From: SAR116 cluster bacterium AG-426-B08 | GTDB taxonomy: Bacteria; Pseudomonadota; Alphaproteobacteria; Puniceispirillales; Marisalimonadaceae | DNA length: 54,818 bases | Direction of reading: 5' to 3' | Assembly (NCBI GenBank): GCA_003213175.1 | Contig: QCNN01000006.1 | Span: 1 to 54,818, forward strand | In this document: in pieces, positions 41,240 through 50,534 of the stretch | Numbering within the stretch: position 1 is the first letter of the stretch | How the letters are laid out: every line of letters starts with the position of its first letter | The notes under the pieces: generated by a model | Database searches by the model: none | Told to the model about the DNA's origin: nothing | What the model saw: only the letters and a program-made list of their open reading frames with translations | Program-made: the position numbers and the translations under genes

Positions 41240-41828
41240 GATCAACAAAATTTATACAAAAACTGGTGATGACGGAACAACTGGTCTAACGGACGGTAGT
41301 AGAGTAAAAAAATATGATTTAAGACCAGAAGCCTATGGAACAGTTGATGAATTAAATTCTATATTGGGTATGATTGTTAGTTTGTATGAGGATAAGATAC
41401 GAAAAGAAAAGTCAGATGATGAGATATTAAATTTATTAAAACGGATCCAGAATGACTTATTTGATTTAGGTGCAGATTTATCGAAACCATTTTCAACTAA
41501 AAATGACATTAATGATCTAAGAATTATTAAATTGCAAGTTGATTTTTTAGAGAATTTTATAGATAAATATAATAAAAATTTAGAACCTTTAAACTCTTTT
41601 GTTCTTCCTGGTGGAACAGTTTTTTCTTCATGGTTTCATTTGGCAAGGACGGTCACAAGAAGGGCTGAAAGAAATGTTTGTGGTTTATTAGATAAAGAAA
41701 AAATAAATAAATATTCATTAATGTATTTAAATAGACTTTCTGATCTATTATTTGTCATTAGTAGAATGATGAATGATAATGGACAAAAGGATGTACTTTG
41801 GAAGCCTGGACAGTATCAACAAAGATAA
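41232..41828 (+). CDS. Cob(I)alamin adenosyltransferase, PduO type
   Basis: Transfers the adenosyl group of ATP to cob(I)alamin, making coenzyme B12. The 198-residue protein has the PduO/MMAB-type ATP-binding start TKTGDDGTTGLTDGSRV (9-25), YGTVDELNS and the conserved RRAERNVCGL near the active site, and ends near YLNRLSDLLFVISRM. It overlaps the HIG1-type gene by 8 bases. With cobS/cobT this shows that the cell uses or makes cobalamin; the B12-dependent enzymes are not in the window. Confidence 0.94.
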   Translation: MVKINKIYTKTGDDGTTGLTDGSRVKKYDLRPEAYGTVDELNSILGMIVSLYEDKIRKEKSDDEILNLLKRIQNDLFDLGADLSKPFSTKNDINDLRIIKLQVDFLENFIDKYNKNLEPLNSFVLPGGTVFSSWFHLARTVTRRAERNVCGLLDKEKINKYSLMYLNRLSDLLFVISRMMNDNGQKDVLWKPGQYQQR

Positions 41829-41849
41829 GTATATTAATAGGAGCTTAAA

Positions 41850-42599
41850 ATGAAAGTATTAGTGCCAGTAAAGAGGGTTGTAGATTATAACGTAAAAGTA
41901 AGAGTGAAACAGGATCAAACAGGCGTTGAACTTGAGAATGTAAAAATGTCCATGAACCCCTTTGATGAGATTGCAGTTGAAGAAGCTCTTAGATTAAAAG
42001 AAAATAATGTGGCTACCGAAGTTATAGCTATTTCTATTGGTTCAACTCAAGTACAAGAAACAATCAGAAACGCATTAGCAATGGGAGCTGACTCAGGGAT
42101 TTATGTTAATTGTGAAAAAAGATTAGAACCTCTTATTGTTGCTAAAATCTTAGCTTCAGTTATTAAAAAAGTTAATCCAGACCTAGTTATAATGGGTAAA
42201 CAAGCAATAGATGATGATATGAACGCGACAGGTCAAATGTTATCAGGGCTACTTGGATGGTCTCAAGCTACATTTGCGAGTAAAGTGGAAGTAGTTGATA
42301 AGAAATTAAAAGTTAGTAGAGAGATTGACGATGGAATAGAACACCTAGAAATAACACTTCCTGGTATTATTACAACTGATCTAAGGTTGAATGAACCAAG
42401 ATATGCAAGCCTTCCAAACATTATGAAGGCTAAGAAAAAACCAATCGAAGAAATAAATGTAGATACTTTGAATGTTGATTTGAATCAAAAACTTGAAATT
42501 TTAAAAGTTGAAGAACCAGCTAAAAGAGATGCAGGTATTATTGTTAAATCAGTTGATGAATTGATTGAAAAATTAAAAAATGAAGCTAAAGTTATATAA
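41850..42599 (+). CDS. etfB: Electron transfer flavoprotein beta subunit
   Basis: EtfB with EtfA carries electrons from acyl-CoA and other dehydrogenases to ETF-ubiquinone oxidoreductase. The 249-residue protein begins [19 protein letters not shown], has the AMP-binding region [18 protein letters not shown] and the recognition loop [20 protein letters not shown]. It has a good ribosome-binding site (AGGAG) and lies 11 bases before etfA. hbdA, often the third gene in related bacteria, is not here. Confidence 0.97.
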   Translation: MKVLVPVKRVVDYNVKVRVKQDQTGVELENVKMSMNPFDEIAVEEALRLKENNVATEVIAISIGSTQVQETIRNALAMGADSGIYVNCEKRLEPLIVAKILASVIKKVNPDLVIMGKQAIDDDMNATGQMLSGLLGWSQATFASKVEVVDKKLKVSREIDDGIEHLEITLPGIITTDLRLNEPRYASLPNIMKAKKKPIEEINVDTLNVDLNQKLEILKVEEPAKRDAGIIVKSVDELIEKLKNEAKVI

Positions 42600-42610
42600 G
42601 TGAGGAATTA

Positions 42611-43540
42611 ATGAAAGTTTTAGTTGTTGCCGACCATAATAATAAAGAATTAATAAAATCTACTCTAAATACCATAACGGCTGCAAAAATGATCGGCCCT
42701 ACCGACCTCTTAATAATAGGTAATGATTGTAATGAAGTTGCTGAGTCAGCTTCTAAAATTTTAGGTTTAGAAAAAATATACTTAAATGATGACGTAGGTT
42801 TTAAAAACTTTTTGTCAGAAAATATTTCGGAGTTTTTAAAAAATTTTGCAGAAGGTTATACACATATAATCTTTACAAATAATGCATTTGGTAAAAATAT
42901 CGCACCAAGACTATCCGCCTTACTTGATATCATGATTGTGCCTGATGTAATAGAAATATTAGACTCAAATACCTTTAAAAGACCTATTTACGCTGGTAAC
43001 GCCATTGCCACATGTAAAAGTCATAGCAAAATAAATATTTTAACTATTAGATCTACATCTTTTCCTGAAACTGAAATGTCGGGTACTGGCGTTGAAATTA
43101 ATATAATAAATAAAAGTTTCAACAATGAAAAGTCAAAATATATTGGTTCCGATATTGAAAAGAGTGAAAGACCTGAACTTACTTCAGCTGATATAGTTGT
43201 TTCTGGTGGAAGAGGACTAGGTTCCGGAGAAAATTTTAAAATTCTTGAAAAACTAGCTGATAAGTTAGGCGCTGCAATGGGAGCTAGTAGGGCAGCGGTA
43301 GATGCTGGGTTTGTGCCTAACGATTGGCAAGTTGGTCAAACTGGTAAAATAGTCGCACCTAACCTTTATATAGCTGTAGGAATTTCAGGTGCAATACAAC
43401 ATTTGGCTGGAATGAAAGATAGTAAAGTAATCGTTGCAGTTAATAAAGATGAAGAAGCACCAATTTTTACAGTTTCCGACTATGGATTAGTTGAAGACCT
43501 GTTTAAGGCGGTTCCAGAAATTGAAAAAAATATTAATTAA
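42611..43540 (+). CDS. etfA: Electron transfer flavoprotein alpha subunit
   Basis: EtfA holds the FAD cofactor of ETF. The 309-residue protein has the FAD-binding C-terminal domain: SGGRGLGSGENFKIL, GASRAAVDAGFVPND, GQTGKIVAPNLYIAVGISGA and IQHLAGMKDSKVIVAVNKD. Length is typical. It ends overlapping the convergent tlpA-like gene by 8 bases. Confidence 0.97.
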   Translation: MKVLVVADHNNKELIKSTLNTITAAKMIGPTDLLIIGNDCNEVAESASKILGLEKIYLNDDVGFKNFLSENISEFLKNFAEGYTHIIFTNNAFGKNIAPRLSALLDIMIVPDVIEILDSNTFKRPIYAGNAIATCKSHSKINILTIRSTSFPETEMSGTGVEINIINKSFNNEKSKYIGSDIEKSERPELTSADIVVSGGRGLGSGENFKILEKLADKLGAAMGASRAAVDAGFVPNDWQVGQTGKIVAPNLYIAVGISGAIQHLAGMKDSKVIVAVNKDEEAPIFTVSDYGLVEDLFKAVPEIEKNIN

Positions 43541-44057
43541 TAAAGTGCTTAATTTCTAAAGTTATTTTAAGATTATTTTTTAAAATGCCTTCATGTTTTT
43601 TTACTACATAACCATTTTTATTTATCATTATCGTAGTTGGTATTCCTCTTAATTTTAGATAACGAAATATTTTCATTTCAGGATCAAACAATGGTATTAA
43701 ATCTTTAATACCGTTTTCCCTTAAATAATTAATCTGTTCGTCAATATTTTTTTTATCTATAGAGATAATATAAAATCTAATTTTTTTTCTATCTAATGCC
43801 TTATAAATTTTTACAAGATCTGGAAGTTCTTTTTTACAAGGAATACACCACGTAGCCCAAAAATTTATCAAATAAGATTTATTTTTTAAAAAAATTTTAT
43901 TGATCAAAACTTTTTCATTTTTTTTGTCATAAATTTCAAAATTTTTTAATTTTATTTGGCTAATATCTCTAAATATTTTATTCTTTGAATAAGCAGTATT
44001 ATAACTTGAAAAAATAAATAAAATAAAAAAAGTCAAAAATTTAATAAGTCTAGACAA
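43533..44057 (-). CDS. TlpA/ResA-like periplasmic thioredoxin
   Basis: A 174-residue thioredoxin-fold protein with an N-terminal signal (LIKFLTFFILFIFSSYNTAYS), active site WCIPC in INFWATWCIPCKKELPDL and the cis-Pro segment RGIPTTIMIN. Such proteins keep periplasmic cysteines reduced, often for cytochrome c or oxidase assembly. The only start that retains the signal peptide is TTG (44055-44057), because a TGA lies four codons upstream in frame. Divergent from argH; location beside argH is common for this family in alphaproteobacteria. Confidence 0.9.
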   Translation of the reverse strand: MSRLIKFLTFFILFIFSSYNTAYSKNKIFRDISQIKLKNFEIYDKKNEKVLINKIFLKNKSYLINFWATWCIPCKKELPDLVKIYKALDRKKIRFYIISIDKKNIDEQINYLRENGIKDLIPLFDPEMKIFRYLKLRGIPTTIMINKNGYVVKKHEGILKNNLKITLEIKHFIN

Positions 44058-44131
44058 TTTTGTTTCTCATTTTTTAGATAGTGTATTAAATTAATGTTTA
44101 ACAAAAAAAATTCTTAAGCCAAAGCAAAAAT

Positions 44132-45532
44132 ATGAGAAGAAACAAAAAAAATAATAAAAGTAAAATATGGGGAGGTAGATTTACTAGTCCAACTGATAAA
44201 GTCATGGTTATATTTAATGCTTCTATAGATTTTGATAAAAAACTATACCTGCAAGATATTGAGGGATCTTTGGCTCATGCAGAAATGTTGGCAAAACAGA
44301 AAATCATACTCAAGAAAGATTTTATAGAAATCAAAAGTGGGTTGCTAAAAATTAAAAAGGAAATTGAAAATAATACTTTTAAATTTAAAACTGAATTAGA
44401 GGATATTCATATGAATATTGAGTCCAGATTAATAGAAATTGTAGGAGAAGCTGGTAAGAAGCTACATACAGCAAGGTCTAGAAATGATCAAGTGGTAACA
44501 GACTTAAAAATGTGGGTTAGAAACGAAATTGATAAAATTAATTATTTAATTAAACAAGTACAAGAAATACTAATTATTCAAGCTGAAAATTACTATGATG
44601 TATTAATGCCCGGTTATACTCACTTGCAAGTTGCACAACCAATATCCTTGGGACATCATTTTTTAGCTTATGTTGAAATGTTTGGAAGAGACAGTTCTCG
44701 ATTAATTGATTGTAGAAAAAGGCTAAATGAATGTCCTTTAGGAGCAGCGGCTCTGGCTGGAACAAGCTATCCTATTGATAGAAACTTTGTTTCAAAAAAA
44801 TTGAGATTTGACTGTCCTACGAGAAACTCTATTGACTCTGTATCAAGTAGAGATTTTGCTGTAGAATATTTGTCTTGTCTATGCATGATTTCAACAAATA
44901 TCTCTAGAATCTCTGAAGAGTTAATTCTTTGGTCAACTGAAAGGTTTAATTTTATAAAATTGGATGAAAAGTACACAACAGGATCTAGCATAATGCCTCA
45001 GAAAAGAAATCCTGATGCCGCAGAGTTAGCTAGAGGAAAGTTCAGTAGAGTTATGGGAAATTTAATTAATTTGATGTCAATTTTTAAAGGATTGCCTCTA
45101 GCTTATAGTAAGGACTTACAGGAAGATAAGGAGCCAATCTTTGACTCATCTAAGACCATCAAGCAATGCTTAATTAATTTAGCTGGAATGTTAGAAACTT
45201 CAAAAATAAATAAAATAGAGATGTTTAAAGCACTTAATAAAGGATATCCAACTGCTACTGATCTTGCTGATTATTTAGTAACTAATCTTAATTTTACTTT
45301 TAGAGACGCTCATGAAATAACTGGTAAAATTGTATTATTAGCTGAAAAAAAAGAATGCTCTCTTGAAGAATTAACAATAGATGAATTAAAGAAAATTGAT
45401 AATAAAATTGACTCTAAAGCGTTAAATGTATTAAGCATAAATTCTTCAATATCGAAAAAAAATTCCTTTGGTGGAACTTCACCTAGATTAGTTAAAAAAG
45501 CGATAAGTGATGCAAAAAAAAGATACTTATAG
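44132..45532 (+). CDS. argH: Argininosuccinate lyase
   Basis: Final step of arginine synthesis, splitting argininosuccinate into arginine and fumarate. The 466-residue protein has the fumarase-superfamily signature GSSIMPQKRNPD, the HTARSRNDQV loop and the conserved opening SKIWGGRFTSPTDKVM. Length is normal. The last 23 bases overlap the small LptM-like gene, so the series argH-lptM-lysA is most likely one transcript. Confidence 0.97.
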   Translation: MRRNKKNNKSKIWGGRFTSPTDKVMVIFNASIDFDKKLYLQDIEGSLAHAEMLAKQKIILKKDFIEIKSGLLKIKKEIENNTFKFKTELEDIHMNIESRLIEIVGEAGKKLHTARSRNDQVVTDLKMWVRNEIDKINYLIKQVQEILIIQAENYYDVLMPGYTHLQVAQPISLGHHFLAYVEMFGRDSSRLIDCRKRLNECPLGAAALAGTSYPIDRNFVSKKLRFDCPTRNSIDSVSSRDFAVEYLSCLCMISTNISRISEELILWSTERFNFIKLDEKYTTGSSIMPQKRNPDAAELARGKFSRVMGNLINLMSIFKGLPLAYSKDLQEDKEPIFDSSKTIKQCLINLAGMLETSKINKIEMFKALNKGYPTATDLADYLVTNLNFTFRDAHEITGKIVLLAEKKECSLEELTIDELKKIDNKIDSKALNVLSINSSISKKNSFGGTSPRLVKKAISDAKKRYL

Positions 45533-45665
45533 ATTTGTTTTTAATAGTTTCAACAAACTATTTATTTTATGTTTATTCTTAATAACTTTTATTGTTTCTA
45601 ATTGTGGTAAAAAGGCAGATCCATTAAGACCAACTGAAAATGAAAAAAATATATCAGAAAAATGA
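45510..45665 (+). CDS. Small LptM/YifL-like lipoprotein (51 aa)
   Basis: A 51-codon frame: a membrane segment KLFILCLFLITFIVSN followed by CGKKADPLRP, which matches the CGxKGPLxxP signature of LptM (YifL), a small lipoprotein that helps LptD maturation in the LPS export machine. The preceding lipobox reads IVSNC; Asn at -1 is unusual, where Gly, Ala or Ser is normal. The position between argH and lysA is the usual alphaproteobacterial one. It overlaps argH by 23 bases and lysA by 4 (ATGA). Confidence 0.8.
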   Translation: MQKKDTYRFVFNSFNKLFILCLFLITFIVSNCGKKADPLRPTENEKNISEK

Positions 45666-46924
45666 ACAAATTAGGTTTTTATCGAGATAAGTCAAATCAT
45701 TTGTTTGTACAAGATTTAAATGTTAATTTACTTGCAACAAAGTACGGTACCCCTCTATTCATATATGATGCAGGATTAATAGAGGATATTTTCGTAAAAA
45801 TACAAAATGCAGTTAAAAATATAAATGGAAAGATTTTTTATGCGATTAAAGCAAATGACAATATTGGAATAATAAAGTTTATAAATAATTTAGGTGCAGG
45901 TGCTGATGTTGTTTCACTTGGTGAGCTTAAAAAATGCTTGAAGGTAGGCATGAAGCCAAATAAAATTATTTTTTCAGGTGTTGGTAAAGATAGAGAAGAA
46001 ATCGCGTTTGCAATTCAGAAAAAGATAAAACAATTAAATATAGAATCTGAAGAAGAATTATTTGATGTAATTGAGATTGCAGAAAAAGAGAAAAAAAATA
46101 TTAAAATTGCTTTAAGAGTTAATCTAGATATTAAAGCTAGTACACATGCTAAAATATCTACAGGTGATGAATATTCAAAGTTTGGTATAAGTTCTTCAGA
46201 AATCTTAAAAGTTTGCGATTTTGCTAAAAAGTCAAAATATGTGACCCTTCACGGTCTTGCTATTCACATAGGTTCACAAATATTTGACTATGACTTATTT
46301 TCAAGCACTTATTCTGCATTAGAAAAATTAGCTTATAGGTTAAATAAAAATGGTTTTAATATCAAAAGTCTTGACTTAGGCGGTGGTTTTGGCGTTAATT
46401 ATGAGAAATATAATTTCCATAACTTTAATGAATTAAAAAAAATTACTGAAGAAATTTTTTTAAAAAAAAAATACGAAATCTGTTTCGAGCCAGGTAGATC
46501 TCTAATTGCTGACAGCGGCATTTTAGTAACAAAAATAATAAGAACAAAAAATTCAAGAAAAAAGAGCTTTCTAATTGTTGATGCAGGTATGAATCATTTA
46601 ATAAGACCGACTTTATACAACGCCTTCCATAGAATTGAACCAATTAAATTAAATGATACACGAAAAAATAAAGTTGTAGATGTAGTTGGCCCAATATGTG
46701 AGACAGGAGATTTCTTTGCATTAGATAGAAAGTTGCAAGAAATGTCAAAAAATGAATTACTAGCTATAATGTCAACTGGAGCATATGGTTCTGTAATGAG
46801 TTCAAATTATAACTCCCAAAAAAATGCAAAAGAAATTCTTATATATAAAGGTAAAGATTATCTAATCAAAAAAGAATTATCTTTTAATGAGTTAATAAAA
46901 TCACATGTAATACCAAATTTTTAG
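45662..46924 (+). CDS. lysA: Diaminopimelate decarboxylase
   Basis: Last step of lysine synthesis, decarboxylating meso-diaminopimelate with PLP. The 420-residue protein has the PLP lysine in FYAIKANDN (about 60), HIGSQ, the glycine-rich SLDLGGGFGVNYE, FEPGRSLIADSG and the catalytic Cys in VGPICETGDFF. Intact and of normal length. It overlaps the LptM-like gene by 4 bases and shares the tetranucleotide TTAG with the convergent stop of the MJ0042 gene. Confidence 0.97.
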   Translation: MNKLGFYRDKSNHLFVQDLNVNLLATKYGTPLFIYDAGLIEDIFVKIQNAVKNINGKIFYAIKANDNIGIIKFINNLGAGADVVSLGELKKCLKVGMKPNKIIFSGVGKDREEIAFAIQKKIKQLNIESEEELFDVIEIAEKEKKNIKIALRVNLDIKASTHAKISTGDEYSKFGISSSEILKVCDFAKKSKYVTLHGLAIHIGSQIFDYDLFSSTYSALEKLAYRLNKNGFNIKSLDLGGGFGVNYEKYNFHNFNELKKITEEIFLKKKYEICFEPGRSLIADSGILVTKIIRTKNSRKKSFLIVDAGMNHLIRPTLYNAFHRIEPIKLNDTRKNKVVDVVGPICETGDFFALDRKLQEMSKNELLAIMSTGAYGSVMSSNYNSQKNAKEILIYKGKDYLIKKELSFNELIKSHVIPNF

Positions 46925-47865
46925 CTCTTTACTTGTATCTCCTTTAAAATAGTTGCCCTAACAGTAGTATTTTCAATATTTTTATTTGTTTTGAAAAGAT
47001 GAGAAAAACTTAATTCTTTATTTGAAGAAATATATTTTTTTGATATCGGGATAATAGTTTCTGCTAAAATTTTTCCATCTTCAGTAACAACGATAGCTTT
47101 TATTGATGGAGTAATGATTGGAAAAGATGATTTATTCTTTAAGTTACCAAAAAACTTTATTGCATTTTGTTCGTAAGTTGCTCCAAAGTTTGAAATTTCA
47201 ATTTTGTTTAATTCAGCATTAAAAGGTAATTTAATTTTATTAAAAACCTTATATATCTTAGGAAAATATTGTTCTGTAAACTTAGGAAAATTTTCATAAC
47301 TCATTCCAATCACGGCACTTCTAAAATAAATAGTTAAACTGACAACAAAGATCACCGTTAGCATCAATAATGGAACCTTATAATTGTGAGTTTCTTCTAT
47401 AAGTTGAACTTTACTAATGTTATCTCCTTTATTTTTAGTTTTGATCTTTTTCTTTCGTGATTGCAAAGAACTTTTTTTCACACTTGCTTCGGCAATTTCA
47501 GAAGCTATATCTGCTACAGATTTTTTTTTGACATTAAAAACTTTATTTTTTTTTTCATCATTCAATTTTTTTTGTGTTTTATTTTTCACTTCTCCATTTT
47601 CAATTTTTGATGACTCTACGTTAATCCTATCTGTGTTTTTTTTAACTTCTGATCTAATAGCTTCTAAATTCTGTTCTACACTTTCTCTTGTTTTGAGAGA
47701 TGGTGAAACTATTGAAGTCTTATCTTCTTTACTTTCAAAAAGAGTGATTTCATCGATTAACCACTCATTATCACAAACACTACATTTAAAATATTTCTTT
47801 TCGTTAGTTAATAACTCTAAATTTACTTTAAAAGTAGTTTTACATTTATCACAAGAAGTAATCAT
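46921..47865 (-). CDS. MJ0042 zinc-ribbon / DUF3426-like membrane protein
   Basis: ATG at 47863-47865 gives 314 residues beginning ITSCDKCKTTFKVNLELL; the zinc ribbon has two CxxC pairs (CDKC and CSVC), as in MJ0042-type proteins. A longer frame starting at 47922 adds 19 unrelated residues. After a charged low-complexity linker lies one membrane span (VPLLMLTVIFVVSLTIYF) and a C-terminal beta-rich domain (SFPIITPSIKAIVVTEDGKI) resembling DUF3426. In other alphaproteobacteria this gene precedes ftsE-ftsX; here those are absent and a YdcF-type gene is divergent. Function is unknown. Confidence 0.82.
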   Translation of the reverse strand: MITSCDKCKTTFKVNLELLTNEKKYFKCSVCDNEWLIDEITLFESKEDKTSIVSPSLKTRESVEQNLEAIRSEVKKNTDRINVESSKIENGEVKNKTQKKLNDEKKNKVFNVKKKSVADIASEIAEASVKKSSLQSRKKKIKTKNKGDNISKVQLIEETHNYKVPLLMLTVIFVVSLTIYFRSAVIGMSYENFPKFTEQYFPKIYKVFNKIKLPFNAELNKIEISNFGATYEQNAIKFFGNLKNKSSFPIITPSIKAIVVTEDGKILAETIIPISKKYISSNKELSFSHLFKTNKNIENTTVRATILKEIQVKS

Positions 47866-47952
47866 TATATTTCTAACTTTATTGATAAAATTAATGTATA
47901 ATAACTTAAAACATGTTACCAACTTTTTTTATTTTTTTTTAATTGTGAAATT

Positions 47953-48531
47953 ATGAAACTTATTAAAAACAAAGTTTTTCTTATATTTTTTTTTTCAACT
48001 ATTTTGTTCACTATTTTTTATGATTTTTCATCATTTTATCTTAAAATCTTTTCTTATAAAAATAATAATCATGTAGGTAAAAATATAGTTGTTCTTACCG
48101 GAGGAACGAATAGGATTAAACAAACTTTAAATATTTTATCTTCAAAAAAAAATAAAAATTTTAATTTATTAATTAGTGGAGCTGGAAAAGGTTTTACCAA
48201 AACAACTGTTTTACAATTATCAAAAAAACACAAAATTTCAAGAGACATGATAGACTGCTGTGTAATGATAGATAAAAAATCAACCGATACTTTTTCTAAT
48301 GCAAAACAAACAAAAGTTTGGATAGAAAAACTTAGATTAAGGTCTATCTCTCTTATTACTAGTAATTATCATATGCCTAGATCTTTAATGATATTTAACA
48401 CTTTTATATATGATGTAAAAATTATACCTTATGTCCTAAATGACAAAGGTGATAATAAAAACATTGATTTGGATGTTTTACTAATTGAATACTTTAAATT
48501 TAAGCTTGCGAAAATCAGATTAATCTTTTGA
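47953..48531 (+). CDS. YdcF/ElyC family protein (DUF218)
   Basis: A 192-residue protein with an N-terminal membrane span (VFLIFFFSTILFTIFYDF) and a DUF218 domain: NIVVLTGGTNRIKQTLN, LLISGAGKGF, KSTDTFSNAKQTKVW and SLITSNYHMPRSLMIF. DUF218 proteins such as ElyC take part in envelope or undecaprenyl-phosphate metabolism, and YdcF binds SAM, but the reaction is not known. It lies alone between divergent MJ0042 and convergent tyrA (13-base gap). Confidence 0.87.
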   Translation: MKLIKNKVFLIFFFSTILFTIFYDFSSFYLKIFSYKNNNHVGKNIVVLTGGTNRIKQTLNILSSKKNKNFNLLISGAGKGFTKTTVLQLSKKHKISRDMIDCCVMIDKKSTDTFSNAKQTKVWIEKLRLRSISLITSNYHMPRSLMIFNTFIYDVKIIPYVLNDKGDNKNIDLDVLLIEYFKFKLAKIRLIF

Positions 48532-48544
48532 AAAAAGTTTGTAA

Positions 48545-49447
48545 TTATTTTTTCTTTTTATATTCAGGCTCATGTTGACCTGCTTCAATGATTTGTGATC
48601 TAATTCTTTTAGTTCTTGAAAAAAAATCATATAATTTTGAACTATCTTTTTTTCTAATTAATTTTTGTAACTCAGTTAAATCCTCGTTAAATCTTTGCAG
48701 CATTTCTAAAACTGAGTCAGTATTATTTATGAAAACATCTCTCCACATTGTAGGATCTGAAGAAGCCAATCTAGTAAAATCTCGAAAACCAGTGGCTGAA
48801 AAACGAATTACGTCATTTTTTATATCCATTTCTAAATCACTGGCTGTCCCAACTATAGTGAATGCAATTAGATGAGGTAAATGTGAAGTTATTGCTAATA
48901 TCCTATCATGATAATCAGCATCCATTAATTCAACATAGGCACCTATTTTACTTAAAATTCTATCAAGTTTTTTTACATTCTGATCATTTTTTTCACCAAT
49001 TATAATCCAATATCTATTTTTAAATAAACTAGCAAATCCTGATTCTGGACCTGAGTGTTCTGTTCCGGCTAATGGATGAGATGGAATAAAACAAATATTT
49101 TTTGAAAAAAAAGGTCTTACATCTCTAATAACCGATAGTTTTGTAGAGCCTGTATCAGTTACTATAGCACCTTTTTTTAAAAATGGACTTATATTTTTTG
49201 CCACTTCGCCAACCACACCAACAGGAACAGATAAAAAAATTAAATCTGCATTTTGGACAGATACAGCTATTTTTTCACATACTTTGTCAGCTATTTTTAG
49301 TTCTCTAACTACTTTTCTATTTTTTGAGTTAATATCGTATGCAGTTATGTAAAACTTATTTTTAAAATTTAATTTTAAAGCATGTAATATTGAACTACCT
49401 ATTAGACCTAGACCTATTACAGCTATGTTTTTGATATTTTCGTTCAT
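48545..49447 (-). CDS. tyrA: Prephenate/arogenate dehydrogenase
   Basis: Oxidatively decarboxylates prephenate or arogenate towards tyrosine. The 300-residue protein has the NAD-binding AVIGLGLIGSSILHAL (about 9-24), PVGVVGEVAKN, VTDTGSTK, and IPSHPLAGTEHSGPES with the catalytic His. ATGFRDFTRLASSDPTMWRD is the typical TyrA dimerisation-domain sequence. There is no chorismate mutase domain or ACT domain. It lies 4 bases after hisC, in the alphaproteobacterial order chorismate mutase-hisC-tyrA. HisC-type transaminases can also act on prephenate or phenylpyruvate, linking these genes. Confidence 0.96.
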   Translation of the reverse strand: MNENIKNIAVIGLGLIGSSILHALKLNFKNKFYITAYDINSKNRKVVRELKIADKVCEKIAVSVQNADLIFLSVPVGVVGEVAKNISPFLKKGAIVTDTGSTKLSVIRDVRPFFSKNICFIPSHPLAGTEHSGPESGFASLFKNRYWIIIGEKNDQNVKKLDRILSKIGAYVELMDADYHDRILAITSHLPHLIAFTIVGTASDLEMDIKNDVIRFSATGFRDFTRLASSDPTMWRDVFINNTDSVLEMLQRFNEDLTELQKLIRKKDSSKLYDFFSRTKRIRSQIIEAGQHEPEYKKKK

Positions 49448-49451
49448 TAAA

Positions 49452-50532
49452 TTAACTTAAAAATTTTTTTAAAACTTTTATAAAAAACTTATTTTCCTCA
49501 AATGTACCTAAAGAAAGCCTTATATAATTTGGTAAATTATAAATCTCCATAGATCTAACTAATATACCGTTTTTTGATAAATATTCTTCAGCTTTTTTAG
49601 AATTATTTTTTTTATCTATAGGAAATTTAATAAGAATAAAGTTTGCTGAAGATCTTTGAAAATCTAAATCTAAATTTTTTAATTCTTTTTCAATCCACTT
49701 CATGTTATTTTTGTTATGTTCTAAACATTTTTTTTGAAAATCTAAATCTTGCATTGCAATAATACCACAATTCACTGCTACTGAATTTACACTAAATGGT
49801 GGTCTTACCGACATCAAAGTATTTAAAATTTTTTCTGAACAATATCCCCAACCTAATCGTAATGCTGCCAGACCATGCATTTTTGAAAATGTTCGTAACA
49901 TAATTACATTGTTATATTTCTCAACTAGTTCACTTCCATCAATATATGATTTTTCGTCAATATATTCCGCATAAGCAGCATCATAAACTAATAAAATATT
50001 TTTAGGTAAATTTTCAATTAAATTTATTACATCTTTTTTGTTAATAAATGTTCCAGTTGGATTATTTGGATTTGCAATAAAAACTAACCGAGTTTTTTTT
50101 TGTGACATTTTGCAATATATTTTTTACAGATACAGTTAGATTTTTATCTTTAGCTATGACAGGTTTACCTCCAGAGATAAGGATTGATTGTGGAAATTGT
50201 AAAAATCCATACTCTGTGCAAATAGCTTCGTCTCCAGGGTTTAAGTAAGATTGTGATAAAATTGAAATTAATTCATCAGAGCCATTTCCAAGAATAATTT
50301 TGTTTTTATCTAAATGATGTCTATCAGCAATTACATTAATTAATTTTTCATTATGTTGAAGTGGGTATCTGTTAAAATCGGTATTATTCACTTTTTTTAA
50401 TATTTTTGGAGAGAAACCATATGGATTTTCGTTAGCTGATAATCTAATAAAACTTTTTACATTTGATTTTCCAAAATTCGGTTTGTATGGAACTAATTCG
50501 AATATAGATTTCCTTGGTGTGGGCGATTTCAT
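49452..50532 (-). pseudogene. hisC: Histidinol-phosphate aminotransferase, frameshifted
   Basis: Two overlapping frames together make one HisC-type PLP aminotransferase. The N-terminal piece (50062-50532) encodes RLSANENPYGFSP and LGNGSDELISI; the C-terminal piece (49452-50108) continues with RLVFIANPNNPTGT, VYDAAYAEY and the PLP lysine in RTFSKMHGLAALRLGWG. The break is in a run of nine A residues on the coding strand (50093-50101). With eight, the reading would be NVTKK-TRLVFIANPNN and the gene would be 359 codons, exactly HisC length. The start is 2 bases past the restored stop of chorismate mutase. Sequencing error, slippage-tolerant gene or true loss are all possible. Confidence 0.9.
50093..50101 (-). 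repeat. A9 homopolymer at the hisC frame break
   Basis: Nine consecutive T on the plus strand (A on the coding strand) at the exact point where hisC changes frame. Runs of this length are prone to polymerase slippage and also to sequencing error. Losing one A restores the full HisC frame. Confidence 0.9.
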
Positions 50533-50534
50533 TT

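Noticed and set aside
47417-47956. 179-codon frame on the plus strand
   Set aside because: Antisense to the zinc-ribbon membrane protein and running into the start of the YdcF-type gene; Phe/Ser/Leu-rich as expected from the complement of a Lys-rich linker.
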